Shown one piece after another: positions 1 through 5,195 of a stretch of 6,148 nt of DNA. Position numbers and translations under genes: made by a program. Origin of the DNA: Candidatus Bathyarchaeota archaeon (lineage in GTDB: Archaea > Thermoproteota > Bathyarchaeia > Bathyarchaeales > Bathyarchaeaceae). Below the pieces are notes generated by a model. The model worked only from the letters and a program-made list of their open reading frames with translations, was not told the origin of the DNA and did not search any database. Location of the stretch: assembly GCA_020350305.1 (NCBI GenBank), contig CP070709.1:1056999-1063146 (forward strand). The letters run 5' to 3'. The first letter of the stretch is position 1; each line of letters opens with the position of its first letter.

Positions 1-258
1 CTTTTTCAATTTAACGGGTTTGTGATTCTTTCAACCTTTTGAGACTCTGTACTATCTGTATTTTATCTTTATGAATCTGGATTCCAGTACAAAAGAGTAT
101 CGTGATTGATGTGATAAAAGTTGATACTAGGGAAAAATTATGGTTAGTGAATGATCGGAAAAAGAGGGACCCTTTTTGAGATTCTCTTCTTTAGCTCTGC
201 TTCTACTCGTTACAACGAGGTGGACTTAGAGCCTCTTCTCATAGCCGTTATCCTACGA
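1..258. other. Intergenic region downstream of the dehydrogenase-like gene
   Basis: I see no credible coding region here; the open frame starting at 151 is antisense to the dehydrogenase-like gene and is a shadow. Visible structure: a nested hairpin just after that gene's stop (GCTCT 194-198 with AGAGC 228-232, enclosing CTCGT 206-210 with ACGAG 215-219 and a TACA loop), a palindrome CTGGATTCCAG near 77-87, and AGTATC/GATACT arms further left. These are most simply read as 3' untranslated and terminator sequence of the minus-strand cluster. Confidence 0.5.
159..177 (-). terminator. Candidate terminator of the sugar-nucleotide cluster
   Basis: On the minus strand a run of five T (complement of 159-163) follows GGGTCCCTC, about 95 bases after the dehydrogenase-like stop codon. 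The plus strand reads AAAAA-GAGGGACCC-TTTTT, so a T-tract exists on both strands and a short A/T stem could form around the GC-rich core. Archaeal termination often needs only a T-rich tract, which fits, but five T is modest. Confidence 0.35.
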
Positions 259-1656
259 TTATCTGGTCCAAACACCTCTCCCTACACCACGGTACACAAA
301 GCCCTCTTTTTCCGCCATGACAGGATCTATGACACGGACCATATCAACAATTGCAGAGGGTTTTTTAACCAAAAACTTGATTTTTCCCAAACTTAATCGT
401 CTGAACCGATCGTGGCCCACAGCAATGACTAAACAATCTGCCTTCTCAACGTTTTTCTTCAAAGTTCTTTCGGTAGAATATCCCATTTTCACCAATTCTT
501 TATACGAAAAAAGAGGGTCATACACTCGAACCAGCATGCCTTTTTTGCTCAGCATATTTACGAGCTTCTTTGTTTGGGAACTCTCTGTCATCTTTACATT
601 TGGGCGACAAGAAATGCCAAAGACCGTAACCTTGGCTCTTCGCATGCTCTTACCACACACTCGCAATGCATCTCTCACCAAACGAACCGCATGCCCTAAC
701 ATCTCATCATTTGCTTTTCTTGCAAGCGTTAACATGGGAAGCTTTACGTTCAATGTTTCCGATTCTTCAACAAGAAGATAGTGGTCTTCTGTGACATGTT
801 CGTTGACAATTTCTGGGGTGGGCAGATGACAGTTGGGTTGCGTGCTGGCTGCTTTTTGTGCTTCAACGATGTCTATTCCTGCTTTTTCGCAAAAGAGAGC
901 AAAGTTGTTTGCCAACGCAAGGTTGACATCCTGATAAACACTTTCGAATAGCCTGACAGCTTCCGCTGTCTTTATGTTCTTCACCTTCACTATTTCTCCA
1001 GTTACAATTGTACTTAAAACAAGGCAACCGATTCTCAAGCTTTGTTCATCGACAGCTCCAACAACCCTTGTGCAAGCATTGACGTCTTGTAAAACTTGCC
1101 CAGGGATGGCCCGAATCGGACTGTAGGCCAAACCAAAGTCGATTCCAGCCTTTAGGCCAGATGTGTTCTCAAGCGTTTCCTTTACTAGGCTTTCGGTCAC
1201 CCCGGGACCTGTTGCACTTGCAAAAATGATCATAGAGCCTGGACGCAGCCCCATACCTACGTCTTTGCATGCCTTCTCAATAGCCGAGTAGTCAGGCTTT
1301 TTCCTTCTATCGATAGGCGTTGGAACAACAAACACGATGATGTCGCTTGCTGAGGCAGCTTCTCTAGCGCCCTGTGTAGCTGTAAGATGACCATTTTTTA
1401 TGTGCTTCTCTAGAAGCACGTTAAGTCCAGGCTCCATAAACGGGGTGTTGCTTTTCTTTATTAGGTTGATGGTGCGTTGATTTACATCCGCAGCAATGAC
1501 CTTGAACCCTGCTTCGGCGAAGAGGCAAGCATGAGACAGGCCCATCCGTTCGCATCCTACAACGCTAAGTGTGTATTTTTCGCGTTTTTCAGGGGTTTCA
1601 ATGTCTTCAATTTTGTGCTTCATCACTTCTGGCATCTTTTTCCACATCGTCTCCAT
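259..1656 (-). CDS. Nucleotide-sugar dehydrogenase family protein, probably non-catalytic
   Basis: 465 residues, full length for the UDP-ManNAc/UDP-GlcNAc/UDP-glucose 6-dehydrogenase family (active members make UDP-uronates with 2 NAD+ in the cytosol). The order is normal: N-terminal Rossmann domain from about residue 28 (VVG 32-34, Asp57 after strand 2, VPTP 111-114), central helical domain (RLFESVYQDVNLALAN 235-250), C-terminal UDP-binding-type domain from about 340. Key residues are not normal. The GxGxxG loop reads GCERMG (34-39). By my by-eye comparison with WecC-type enzymes, the STxPxG Thr is Ala148, the PER Glu is Ile181, Lys is Arg235, Asn is Ser239. The GPGVGGHC segment reads TPEIVNEH (280-287), with no Cys. 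The DxRESP motif is KMTESS (355-360). Start: ATG 3 bases after the mutase stop, implying coupling; no clear Shine-Dalgarno precedes it, and GGAG lies 3 bases before Met4, so Met4 is an alternative. Family membership is firm; loss of catalysis is inferred. Confidence 0.88.
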   Translation of the reverse strand: METMWKKMPEVMKHKIEDIETPEKREKYTLSVVGCERMGLSHACLFAEAGFKVIAADVNQRTINLIKKSNTPFMEPGLNVLLEKHIKNGHLTATQGAREAASASDIIVFVVPTPIDRRKKPDYSAIEKACKDVGMGLRPGSMIIFASATGPGVTESLVKETLENTSGLKAGIDFGLAYSPIRAIPGQVLQDVNACTRVVGAVDEQSLRIGCLVLSTIVTGEIVKVKNIKTAEAVRLFESVYQDVNLALANNFALFCEKAGIDIVEAQKAASTQPNCHLPTPEIVNEHVTEDHYLLVEESETLNVKLPMLTLARKANDEMLGHAVRLVRDALRVCGKSMRRAKVTVFGISCRPNVKMTESSQTKKLVNMLSKKGMLVRVYDPLFSYKELVKMGYSTERTLKKNVEKADCLVIAVGHDRFRRLSLGKIKFLVKKPSAIVDMVRVIDPVMAEKEGFVYRGVGRGVWTR

Positions 1657-1659
1657 TCT

Positions 1660-3084
1660 CTACATTGTCTTTACGCATTTGACCGGTTTGTATAAAGATT
1701 TGTAGAATCGGCTGCTTTTGCATTTATTTATTATTTCATGAAGTTTTGCTTTGTATTCGTTAATAAGATGAACCGCTTTACTCTTTGTTTTTCCCTCGGC
1801 ATAAAATCGGTAGATAGGTTCGGTTCCACTAGGTCTTATAAGAATTGAACTTTTATCTGTGAACCATATTTTTGCGCCGTCAGTTGTGTCGATGTTCATA
1901 TCCTTAACTTTTTTAGTGAGTTCTCTCAACACTCGTTCTTTGAGTTCGTTTGGACACTTCAGCTTGTCTTTTTCTATGTAGTAGAGGGGTAGTTCCGCTA
2001 GCAATTCCGATAGTTTCTTTTCGGTTTTTGCCATGATATCCAAGATCAACGCGGTGGTCATTGCTCCGTCTCGAACTGGTTGATGAGGCGCATAGAATAC
2101 GCCACCGTTTTCTTCACCGCCGAGTTTTGCGTTTAACTTTTTCATCACGTGAGAAACAACTATGCTACCAACTTTGGTCCAAACAACTTCGCTGCCGTAT
2201 TTATCCGATATTTCTTTGATGACCCTGGATGAGCTTACTGGGGTGACAATTATTTCTCCAGGTTTGTTTCGCAAAAAGTGTTTTTCGATGAGAGCAAAGG
2301 TTCGGTCTCCCCAGTAGATTTCGCCTCTTTCATCGACGAAAATTGAACGATCAGCATCTCCGTCGTAAGCTACGCCCATGTCTGCACTAATCGATTTCAC
2401 CGTTAATGCCAGTTCACCTAAGTTTTCTGGCTTAGGCTCTGAAAGTCTGCTTGAGAAGGTTCCATCACCATTTGCGTTTATTGTGGTAACTCGGCATCCC
2501 ATTTCTCGGAGCATATAAGGAGTAGTCAAGCTACCTACACCGTTTCCCGGATCCACTACAACGTGAAAACGTCTTTTCCGAATGGTGGTAACATCTACGT
2601 GTTTTTTTATAGCCTCTTTATATGTACCTATAATTCCCGGTAGTTGGCATATTCTTCCGATATTATCCCACTTTGCTCGTCGAATTTTATCATCAAAAAA
2701 AATGTTTTCGATTTTGATCTCCTGTTCCCGAGGCAACTCGATTCCATCATCAGCGATCACTTTGATTCCGTTGTATTCCGGCGGATTATGAGAAGCTGTG
2801 ATGATTACGCCGCCGTTCATCTTGTTATGTTTGATCGCGTATTGAATCGCTGGTGTAGGAGCCAATCCAACATTATAAACAGTGCATCCTGTTGAAGCGA
2901 GACTTCCGGTCAGGGTTTGGGCGAACATTGGGCTACTGGTTCTGCCATCATGTCCAATTACAATTCGTCCGCCTTGAAAAAATGTTCCGAGGGCTTCTCC
3001 GATCTTCGCTACGAATTCAGGGGTTAAATCGCAATTAACTAGTCCGCGGATTCCATTGGTTCCAAAGAGCCGTCTTGATTGCAT
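1660..3084 (-). CDS. glmM: Phosphoglucosamine mutase / phosphohexomutase (GlmM/ManB type)
   Basis: 474-residue alpha-D-phosphohexomutase; it would interconvert 6-phospho and 1-phospho sugars, most likely glucosamine-6-P to glucosamine-1-P, in the cytosol. All four active-site loops are intact: phosphoserine loop TASHNPPEYNG (96-106, Ser98), metal loop DGDADR (241-246), sugar-specificity loop GEENGG (323-328) and phosphate-binding loop RPSGTEPIYRFYAEG (417-431). The N-terminal FGTNGIRG (7-14) is typical. The tail after about 448 is basic (about 25 residues) and extends slightly past the usual end. The ATG start is supported by GAGG (complement of 3094-3097) 9 bases upstream. It follows the pyrophosphorylase gene after 100 bases and is followed 3 bases later by the dehydrogenase-like gene, so the three probably form one pathway unit. 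Archaeal members of this family can act on glucosamine, mannose or glucose phosphates, so the exact substrate is open. Confidence 0.9.
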   Translation of the reverse strand: MQSRRLFGTNGIRGLVNCDLTPEFVAKIGEALGTFFQGGRIVIGHDGRTSSPMFAQTLTGSLASTGCTVYNVGLAPTPAIQYAIKHNKMNGGVIITASHNPPEYNGIKVIADDGIELPREQEIKIENIFFDDKIRRAKWDNIGRICQLPGIIGTYKEAIKKHVDVTTIRKRRFHVVVDPGNGVGSLTTPYMLREMGCRVTTINANGDGTFSSRLSEPKPENLGELALTVKSISADMGVAYDGDADRSIFVDERGEIYWGDRTFALIEKHFLRNKPGEIIVTPVSSSRVIKEISDKYGSEVVWTKVGSIVVSHVMKKLNAKLGGEENGGVFYAPHQPVRDGAMTTALILDIMAKTEKKLSELLAELPLYYIEKDKLKCPNELKERVLRELTKKVKDMNIDTTDGAKIWFTDKSSILIRPSGTEPIYRFYAEGKTKSKAVHLINEYKAKLHEIINKCKSSRFYKSLYKPVKCVKTM

Positions 3085-3143
3085 TGAGTGTTTCCTCTGT
3101 GAGCTTTTTCTTTTTTAAGAGTAATAAGTTAATAACACGCAGG

Positions 3144-3149
3144 TTTATA
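3144..3149 (-). promoter_or_regulatory. TATA-like box ahead of glmM
   Basis: The minus strand reads ACTATAAACC in the 100-base gap between the pyrophosphorylase stop and the glmM start. A start of transcription about 25 bases downstream (near 3120) would leave a leader of about 35 bases containing the GAGG ribosome site. No T-tract terminator is visible in this gap on the minus strand, so readthrough from upstream plus this internal promoter is possible. Evidence is motif and spacing only. Confidence 0.3.
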
Positions 3150-3184
3150 GTAATGGTGCATACTGATTATGCAGATGAATAGGA

Positions 3185-4279
3185 TTACATTAAGCATTTG
3201 GGCGTAAGCATGCTTTCTGAAACTTTTCTGAAAGGACAAACTGTTACACCTTGTGTAAGAGTAATATTGTCTTGGATTACGGCGTGGTCGCCGATGATGC
3301 AACCTTCCTTTATTTTCACATTGCTTCCGATAATGACGCTTTCACCGATGATCGTGCCTTTTATTGTGGTGGAATCTGAGATTGTGGTTTGAGGAAGTAT
3401 TACTGAGTTTTCAATGTAGGCTTTTTTTCTTATGATAACGTGTTTGCCGATAGTCACGTGTGGGCCTATCTTTGATTTCTTTCCAATAGTCACTTTTTCA
3501 TCGATTATCGTGGGGTCTTTGATTTCTACGTCGCTTTCTACAAAGGAGTTTTTTCCTATCTGATTCTTTTTTGTTTTGCTGTCAAGTAAAAGTTGATTTA
3601 CTCTTAGATAGTCTCTTGGTTCTCCAATGTCGATCCACAGATCCTTGAAATGGTGGCCGTAAATTTTGTTCTCCTCAGCTAGTTTGGGAAAAATTTCACG
3701 CTCGATTGAAACAGGTTGACCGCTTGGGATGTAATCGAATATTTGTGGGTCAAGAATGTACATCCCTGCATTTATCAGGTTGCTAGGTGCTTCTCCACTG
3801 GTGGGCTTTTCCATAAATTGTGCTACGCGATTTTTTTTGGTTAGTTCCACGGTTCCATATCGGCTGGGGTCTTCAACGTGGTAAAGTGCTATCGTGGCAA
3901 TTGCGTCATTTTTTTTGTGTTTTTCCAGAAGTCTTGTATAATTAAAGTTGGTGAAGATGTCTCCGTTTATGACGAAGAATGGTTTTTGATCATCGATTAG
4001 TTTTTCTGCGTTTTTGATGGCGCCTCCTGTTCCTAATGGTTTTTCCTCTTTGGAATAGAAGAGTTTCATTTCGTGTTTTGATTTTCCGTAGTGTTGGATG
4101 AGGGTGTCGGCCATGTAGTTTACGGCTAGTATGACGTTTTTGACATGGGTTTTTGCTAGTCTTTCTAGCGTCCAATCTAGTAGAGGTTTGTTTCCAACTG
4201 GAAATAGAAGCTTTGGTCTTGTGCAACTGAGTGGTCGTAGTCTTGTTGCGAAGCCTCCAGCTAAGATTACTGCTTTCAA
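3185..4279 (-). CDS. NDP-sugar pyrophosphorylase with left-handed beta-helix domain
   Basis: 364 residues; joins a sugar-1-phosphate to a nucleotide with release of pyrophosphate. N-terminal nucleotidyltransferase domain: GGFATRLRPL (8-17), RPK (21-23), PVGNKPLLDW (27-36), PLGTGGAIKNA (81-91), NGDIF (105-109), MEKP (156-159), NAGMYILDP (170-178) and WIDIGEPRDYL (215-225). The last is characteristic of the mannose-1-P guanylyltransferase/RmlA-like branch. C-terminal hexapeptide repeats rich in I/V-G run from about 250 to 345 and form a beta-helix; I see no obvious acetyltransferase active site. Next to glmM a glucosamine/GlcNAc-1-P substrate is plausible, whereas sequence style suggests GDP-mannose pyrophosphorylase; I cannot decide. 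The TTG start is fixed by AAGGAGG 8 bases upstream and by MKAVILAGG, the usual N-terminus of the family. It is the first gene of the cluster. Confidence 0.9.
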   Translation of the reverse strand: MKAVILAGGFATRLRPLSCTRPKLLFPVGNKPLLDWTLERLAKTHVKNVILAVNYMADTLIQHYGKSKHEMKLFYSKEEKPLGTGGAIKNAEKLIDDQKPFFVINGDIFTNFNYTRLLEKHKKNDAIATIALYHVEDPSRYGTVELTKKNRVAQFMEKPTSGEAPSNLINAGMYILDPQIFDYIPSGQPVSIEREIFPKLAEENKIYGHHFKDLWIDIGEPRDYLRVNQLLLDSKTKKNQIGKNSFVESDVEIKDPTIIDEKVTIGKKSKIGPHVTIGKHVIIRKKAYIENSVILPQTTISDSTTIKGTIIGESVIIGSNVKIKEGCIIGDHAVIQDNITLTQGVTVCPFRKVSESMLTPKCLM

Positions 4280-4287
4280 TTTGGCTT

Positions 4288-4294
4288 CCTCCTT
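4288..4294 (-). promoter_or_regulatory. Strong Shine-Dalgarno site deciding a TTG start
   Basis: The minus strand reads AAGGAGG, a near-perfect anti-16S match, 8 bases before the TTG at 4277-4279. It decides the start of the pyrophosphorylase, as no in-frame ATG lies in a better position and the resulting N-terminus matches the family. Confidence 0.8.
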
Positions 4295-4327
4295 ACAAGT
4301 ATTAGTGTTCTTGTGTACTTATGTAAG

Positions 4328-4335
4328 ATTTTATT
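4328..4335 (-). promoter_or_regulatory. Candidate TATA box of the sugar-nucleotide cluster
   Basis: The minus strand reads TTTGAATAAAATC, an AT-rich box A-like element. It predicts a transcription start near 4304 and a leader of about 25 bases that keeps the AAGGAGG site. A second AT-rich stretch (TTACATAAG, just downstream) is an alternative. Motif and spacing only. Confidence 0.35.
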
Positions 4336-4456
4336 CAAACTTGGATTGAGTTGACTGGTTAGGTTTGGTTATTTGATGTGATAAGGAGGGAGATGTTGTT
4401 TGTTTAGATTTCGTTTTGGTAATTGTTTTCTGAAAATATATTAGGGATACGTAAGG

Positions 4457-4465
4457 TTTTTATAG
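4457..4465 (+). promoter_or_regulatory. TATA-like box ahead of the hairpin RNA candidate
   Basis: TTTTTATAG lies about 33-41 bases upstream of the hairpin that begins at 4498. An archaeal start site 22-27 bases downstream of the box centre would fall near 4485-4490, just before the hairpin, which suits a small RNA promoter. A second AT-rich box (AAAATATATT, 4433-4442) is further upstream. Confidence 0.4.
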
Positions 4466-4479
4466 AATTTAGTTCTATA
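4461..4479. promoter_or_regulatory. Perfect dyad overlapping the TATA box (candidate operator)
   Basis: TATAGAA (4461-4467) and TTCTATA (4473-4479) are perfect 7-base inverted repeats separated by five bases. The arms are about one helical turn apart (centre to centre 12 bases), typical of a homodimeric helix-turn-helix repressor site, and the left arm is part of the TATA-like box. No regulator gene is in the window. Confidence 0.4.
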
Positions 4480-4497
4480 CGCGTTTATGTAAAGGAT

Positions 4498-4573
4498 GGG
4501 GTGTGCGTTAAGTCTCTCCTTTCTCTTTCAGCAACTGAACGGTTTTCTTGAACTGTAGTTGCACGCGCACCCC
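4498..4573 (+). ncRNA. Candidate structured small RNA (long hairpin with one-sided bulge)
   Basis: GGGGTGTGCGT (4498-4508) pairs with ACGCGCACCCC (4563-4573), 11 pairs with one G-U. GCAACT (4531-4536) pairs with AGTTGC (4557-4562), six pairs. ACGGTT (4539-4544) pairs with AACTGT (4551-4556), six pairs with one G-U, around a six-base loop. The 3' arm is paired without a break for 23 bases, while the 5' arm carries a 22-base pyrimidine-rich bulge (4509-4530) and a two-base GA bulge. A TATA-like box sits at the right distance upstream. The strand is chosen from that box; the reverse complement would also fold. It matches no RNA family I know. An ANA triplet (ATA, 4577-4579) lies 3 bases after the stem, as in archaeal H/ACA guides, but the one-sided internal loop does not make a standard pseudouridylation pocket. 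Confidence 0.45.
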
Positions 4574-4665
4574 GTCATACTTAATTAGATTCTTGGGTGC
4601 CTAAATTTAGCGTAGCCCTTGTGAAGATAAAGTAGGTTGTGTCGTTCCGTTATTTCTGTGTGTGT

Positions 4666-4741
4666 ATCTCTCTTTTTATGGACCCCCTATAGCCCCCCTA
4701 ATCTTTGCTACATTGTCTTTATCTCTCTCCAGACCCCCCTA
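4666..4741. repeat. Imperfect direct repeat with C5-6TA blocks
   Basis: ATCTCTCT (4666-4673) followed by GACCCCCTA (4681-4689) recurs as ATCTCTCT (4721-4728) followed by GACCCCCCTA (4732-4741). A third block, CCCCCCTAA, sits between at 4693-4701. The minus strand therefore carries three TAGGGGG(G) runs. A six-base T-tract (4746-4751) follows on the plus strand. The function is unknown; G-run motifs occur in some archaeal origin elements, but nothing else here indicates an origin. Confidence 0.5.
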
Positions 4742-4819
4742 CCTATTTTTTCTAGTTCTTTGCAAAGCTTATTTCTGGTTTGTTTATTGAAATTAAGCTT
4801 GAAAACGGTTTATCTCACG

Positions 4820-4827
4820 TATAAAAA
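4820..4827 (+). promoter_or_regulatory. TATA box at the edge of the 10-bp repeats
   Basis: TATAAAAA, preceded by CACG, is the best TATA-like element in the non-coding region. A start of transcription is predicted near 4847-4852, inside the repeat array, giving a plus-strand transcript that would run through the folded segment up to the T-tract at 5055-5060. Motif only. Confidence 0.4.
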
Positions 4828-4876
4828 TGTACCTAATTGTACGGAAGTGTACGGAAATGTATAGAATTGTATGGAA
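4821..4876. repeat. Tandem 10-bp repeats, one per helical turn
   Basis: Five successive 10-mers end in (A/G/T)TGT at 4830, 4840, 4850, 4860 and 4870: ATAAAAATGT, ACCTAATTGT, ACGGAAGTGT, ACGGAAATGT, ATAGAATTGT, followed by a partial sixth unit, ATGGAA. The consensus is about A(C/T)GGAA(A/T)TGT. The period is exactly 10, so equivalent bases lie roughly on one face of B-form DNA, and the first unit overlaps the TATA box. This suggests an operator for a cooperatively binding protein. Variation between units argues against simple recent slippage. Confidence 0.65.
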
Positions 4877-4910
4877 ACGGTGTAAAATGGTGACAATTGA
4901 CGGGGGCCTT

Positions 4911-5060
4911 ATTGGTGAATACGGGTTTTCAAGTGATGTTGCAAGCGAGCGAGTGTTACTTGACCGCGAGTTTCCCTGCGTGAGAGGGTAGTCGTTTCAG
5001 AAGAGGCGTCCTTTCCCACACGTTCAGGTTGACTCTAACTTTGGTGAAGTCCCGTTTTTT
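4911..5060 (+). ncRNA. Candidate untranslated transcript with local hairpins
   Basis: Downstream of the repeat-controlled TATA box, TCAAGTGA (4929-4936) pairs with TTACTTGA (4956-4963), eight pairs with one G-U. CCCT (4974-4977) pairs with AGGG (4985-4988). ACGGG (4921-4925) can close the whole segment with CCCGT (5051-5055), which leads straight into six T (5055-5060), a plausible terminator. TTGGTGAA occurs at both ends (4912-4919 and 5041-5048). There is no open reading frame with a ribosome site. It is not recognisable as 5S, SRP or RNase P RNA. Weak evidence, since short stems arise by chance. Confidence 0.25.
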
Positions 5061-5139
5061 GGCGCGTATATACCCTGCGTTGGATGATTATCTCCGCTGC
5101 TTACAATGGTAAATGAAAATTTTGAAGCGCCTTAACGGG
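5051..5139. repeat. Interrupted long-range inverted repeat
   Basis: CCCGTT (5051-5056) pairs with AACGGG (5134-5139), and GGCGC (5061-5065) pairs with GCGCC (5127-5131). That makes 11 base pairs with a small T-only internal loop, around a 61-base loop that holds the palindromic box GTATATAC (5066-5073). The left arm overlaps the T-tract ending the previous segment, so the two folds exclude each other. Confidence 0.35.
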
Positions 5140-5166
5140 CTTACATATACAGATAAGATTTAATTG
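5139..5166 (+). promoter_or_regulatory. Promoter region of the tRNA-Leu gene
   Basis: Two AT-rich elements precede the tRNA: TTACATATA (5141-5149) and TTTAATTG (5160-5167 area). The second, about 30-35 bases upstream of the tRNA 5' end, fits the usual archaeal box A spacing with a short leader; the first would give a leader of about 25 bases. I cannot choose between them. Confidence 0.35.
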
Positions 5167-5195
5167 AAAGCGAGTGGGTAGATAATTCAGCTCAA

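Larger units (their letters stand above)
4280..5195. other. 916-base non-coding region with several structured elements
   Basis: No frame here looks like a real protein. The only sizeable open frame (4637-4864 plus, TTG start, no ribosome site) has a biased Ser/Leu/Cys composition and its 3' part is made of the 10-bp repeats. The region separates the minus-strand cluster from the plus-strand tRNA and membrane-protein genes. It holds two TATA-like boxes each overlapped by a repeat or dyad, a long hairpin, C-rich direct repeats, T-tracts at 4673-4677, 4746-4751 and 5055-5060, and an interrupted inverted repeat; each is listed separately. Confidence 0.7.

Noticed and set aside
317..781. 154-codon plus-strand open frame inside the dehydrogenase-like gene
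   Set aside because: It is antisense to a clear family member with no ribosome site or recognisable domain.
4385..4444. AAGGAGGG followed by a 12-14 codon mini-frame from TTG 4400 (possible leader peptide)
   Set aside because: The Shine-Dalgarno match is good and spacing from TTG 4400 is about 9 bases, but the peptide is tiny, the nearer ATG (4393) gives only four codons, and no gene follows in the same direction that it could regulate.
4498..4580. H/ACA guide RNA identity for the hairpin
   Set aside because: An ATA triplet lies 3 bases after the stem, but the internal loop is one-sided (22 versus 0 bases) and no clear kink-turn is present, so the family cannot be claimed.
4666..4741. Replication origin (ORB-like G-runs)
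   Set aside because: G-runs alone are not enough: no Orc1/Cdc6 gene, no inverted pair of ORB cores and no obvious AT-rich unwinding element bracketed by them is visible.
4637..4864. 75-codon plus-strand open frame
   Set aside because: It has a TTG start with no ribosome site, biased Ser/Leu/Cys composition across the C-rich repeats, and its end is made of the 10-bp repeats.
4821..4876. CRISPR array
   Set aside because: The units are 10 bp, contiguous and degenerate, with no spacers between identical repeats.
5040..5065. RNase P RNA-like GAAGTCCCG string
   Set aside because: It is one short partial match to a conserved region; the remaining conserved regions and overall length are absent.
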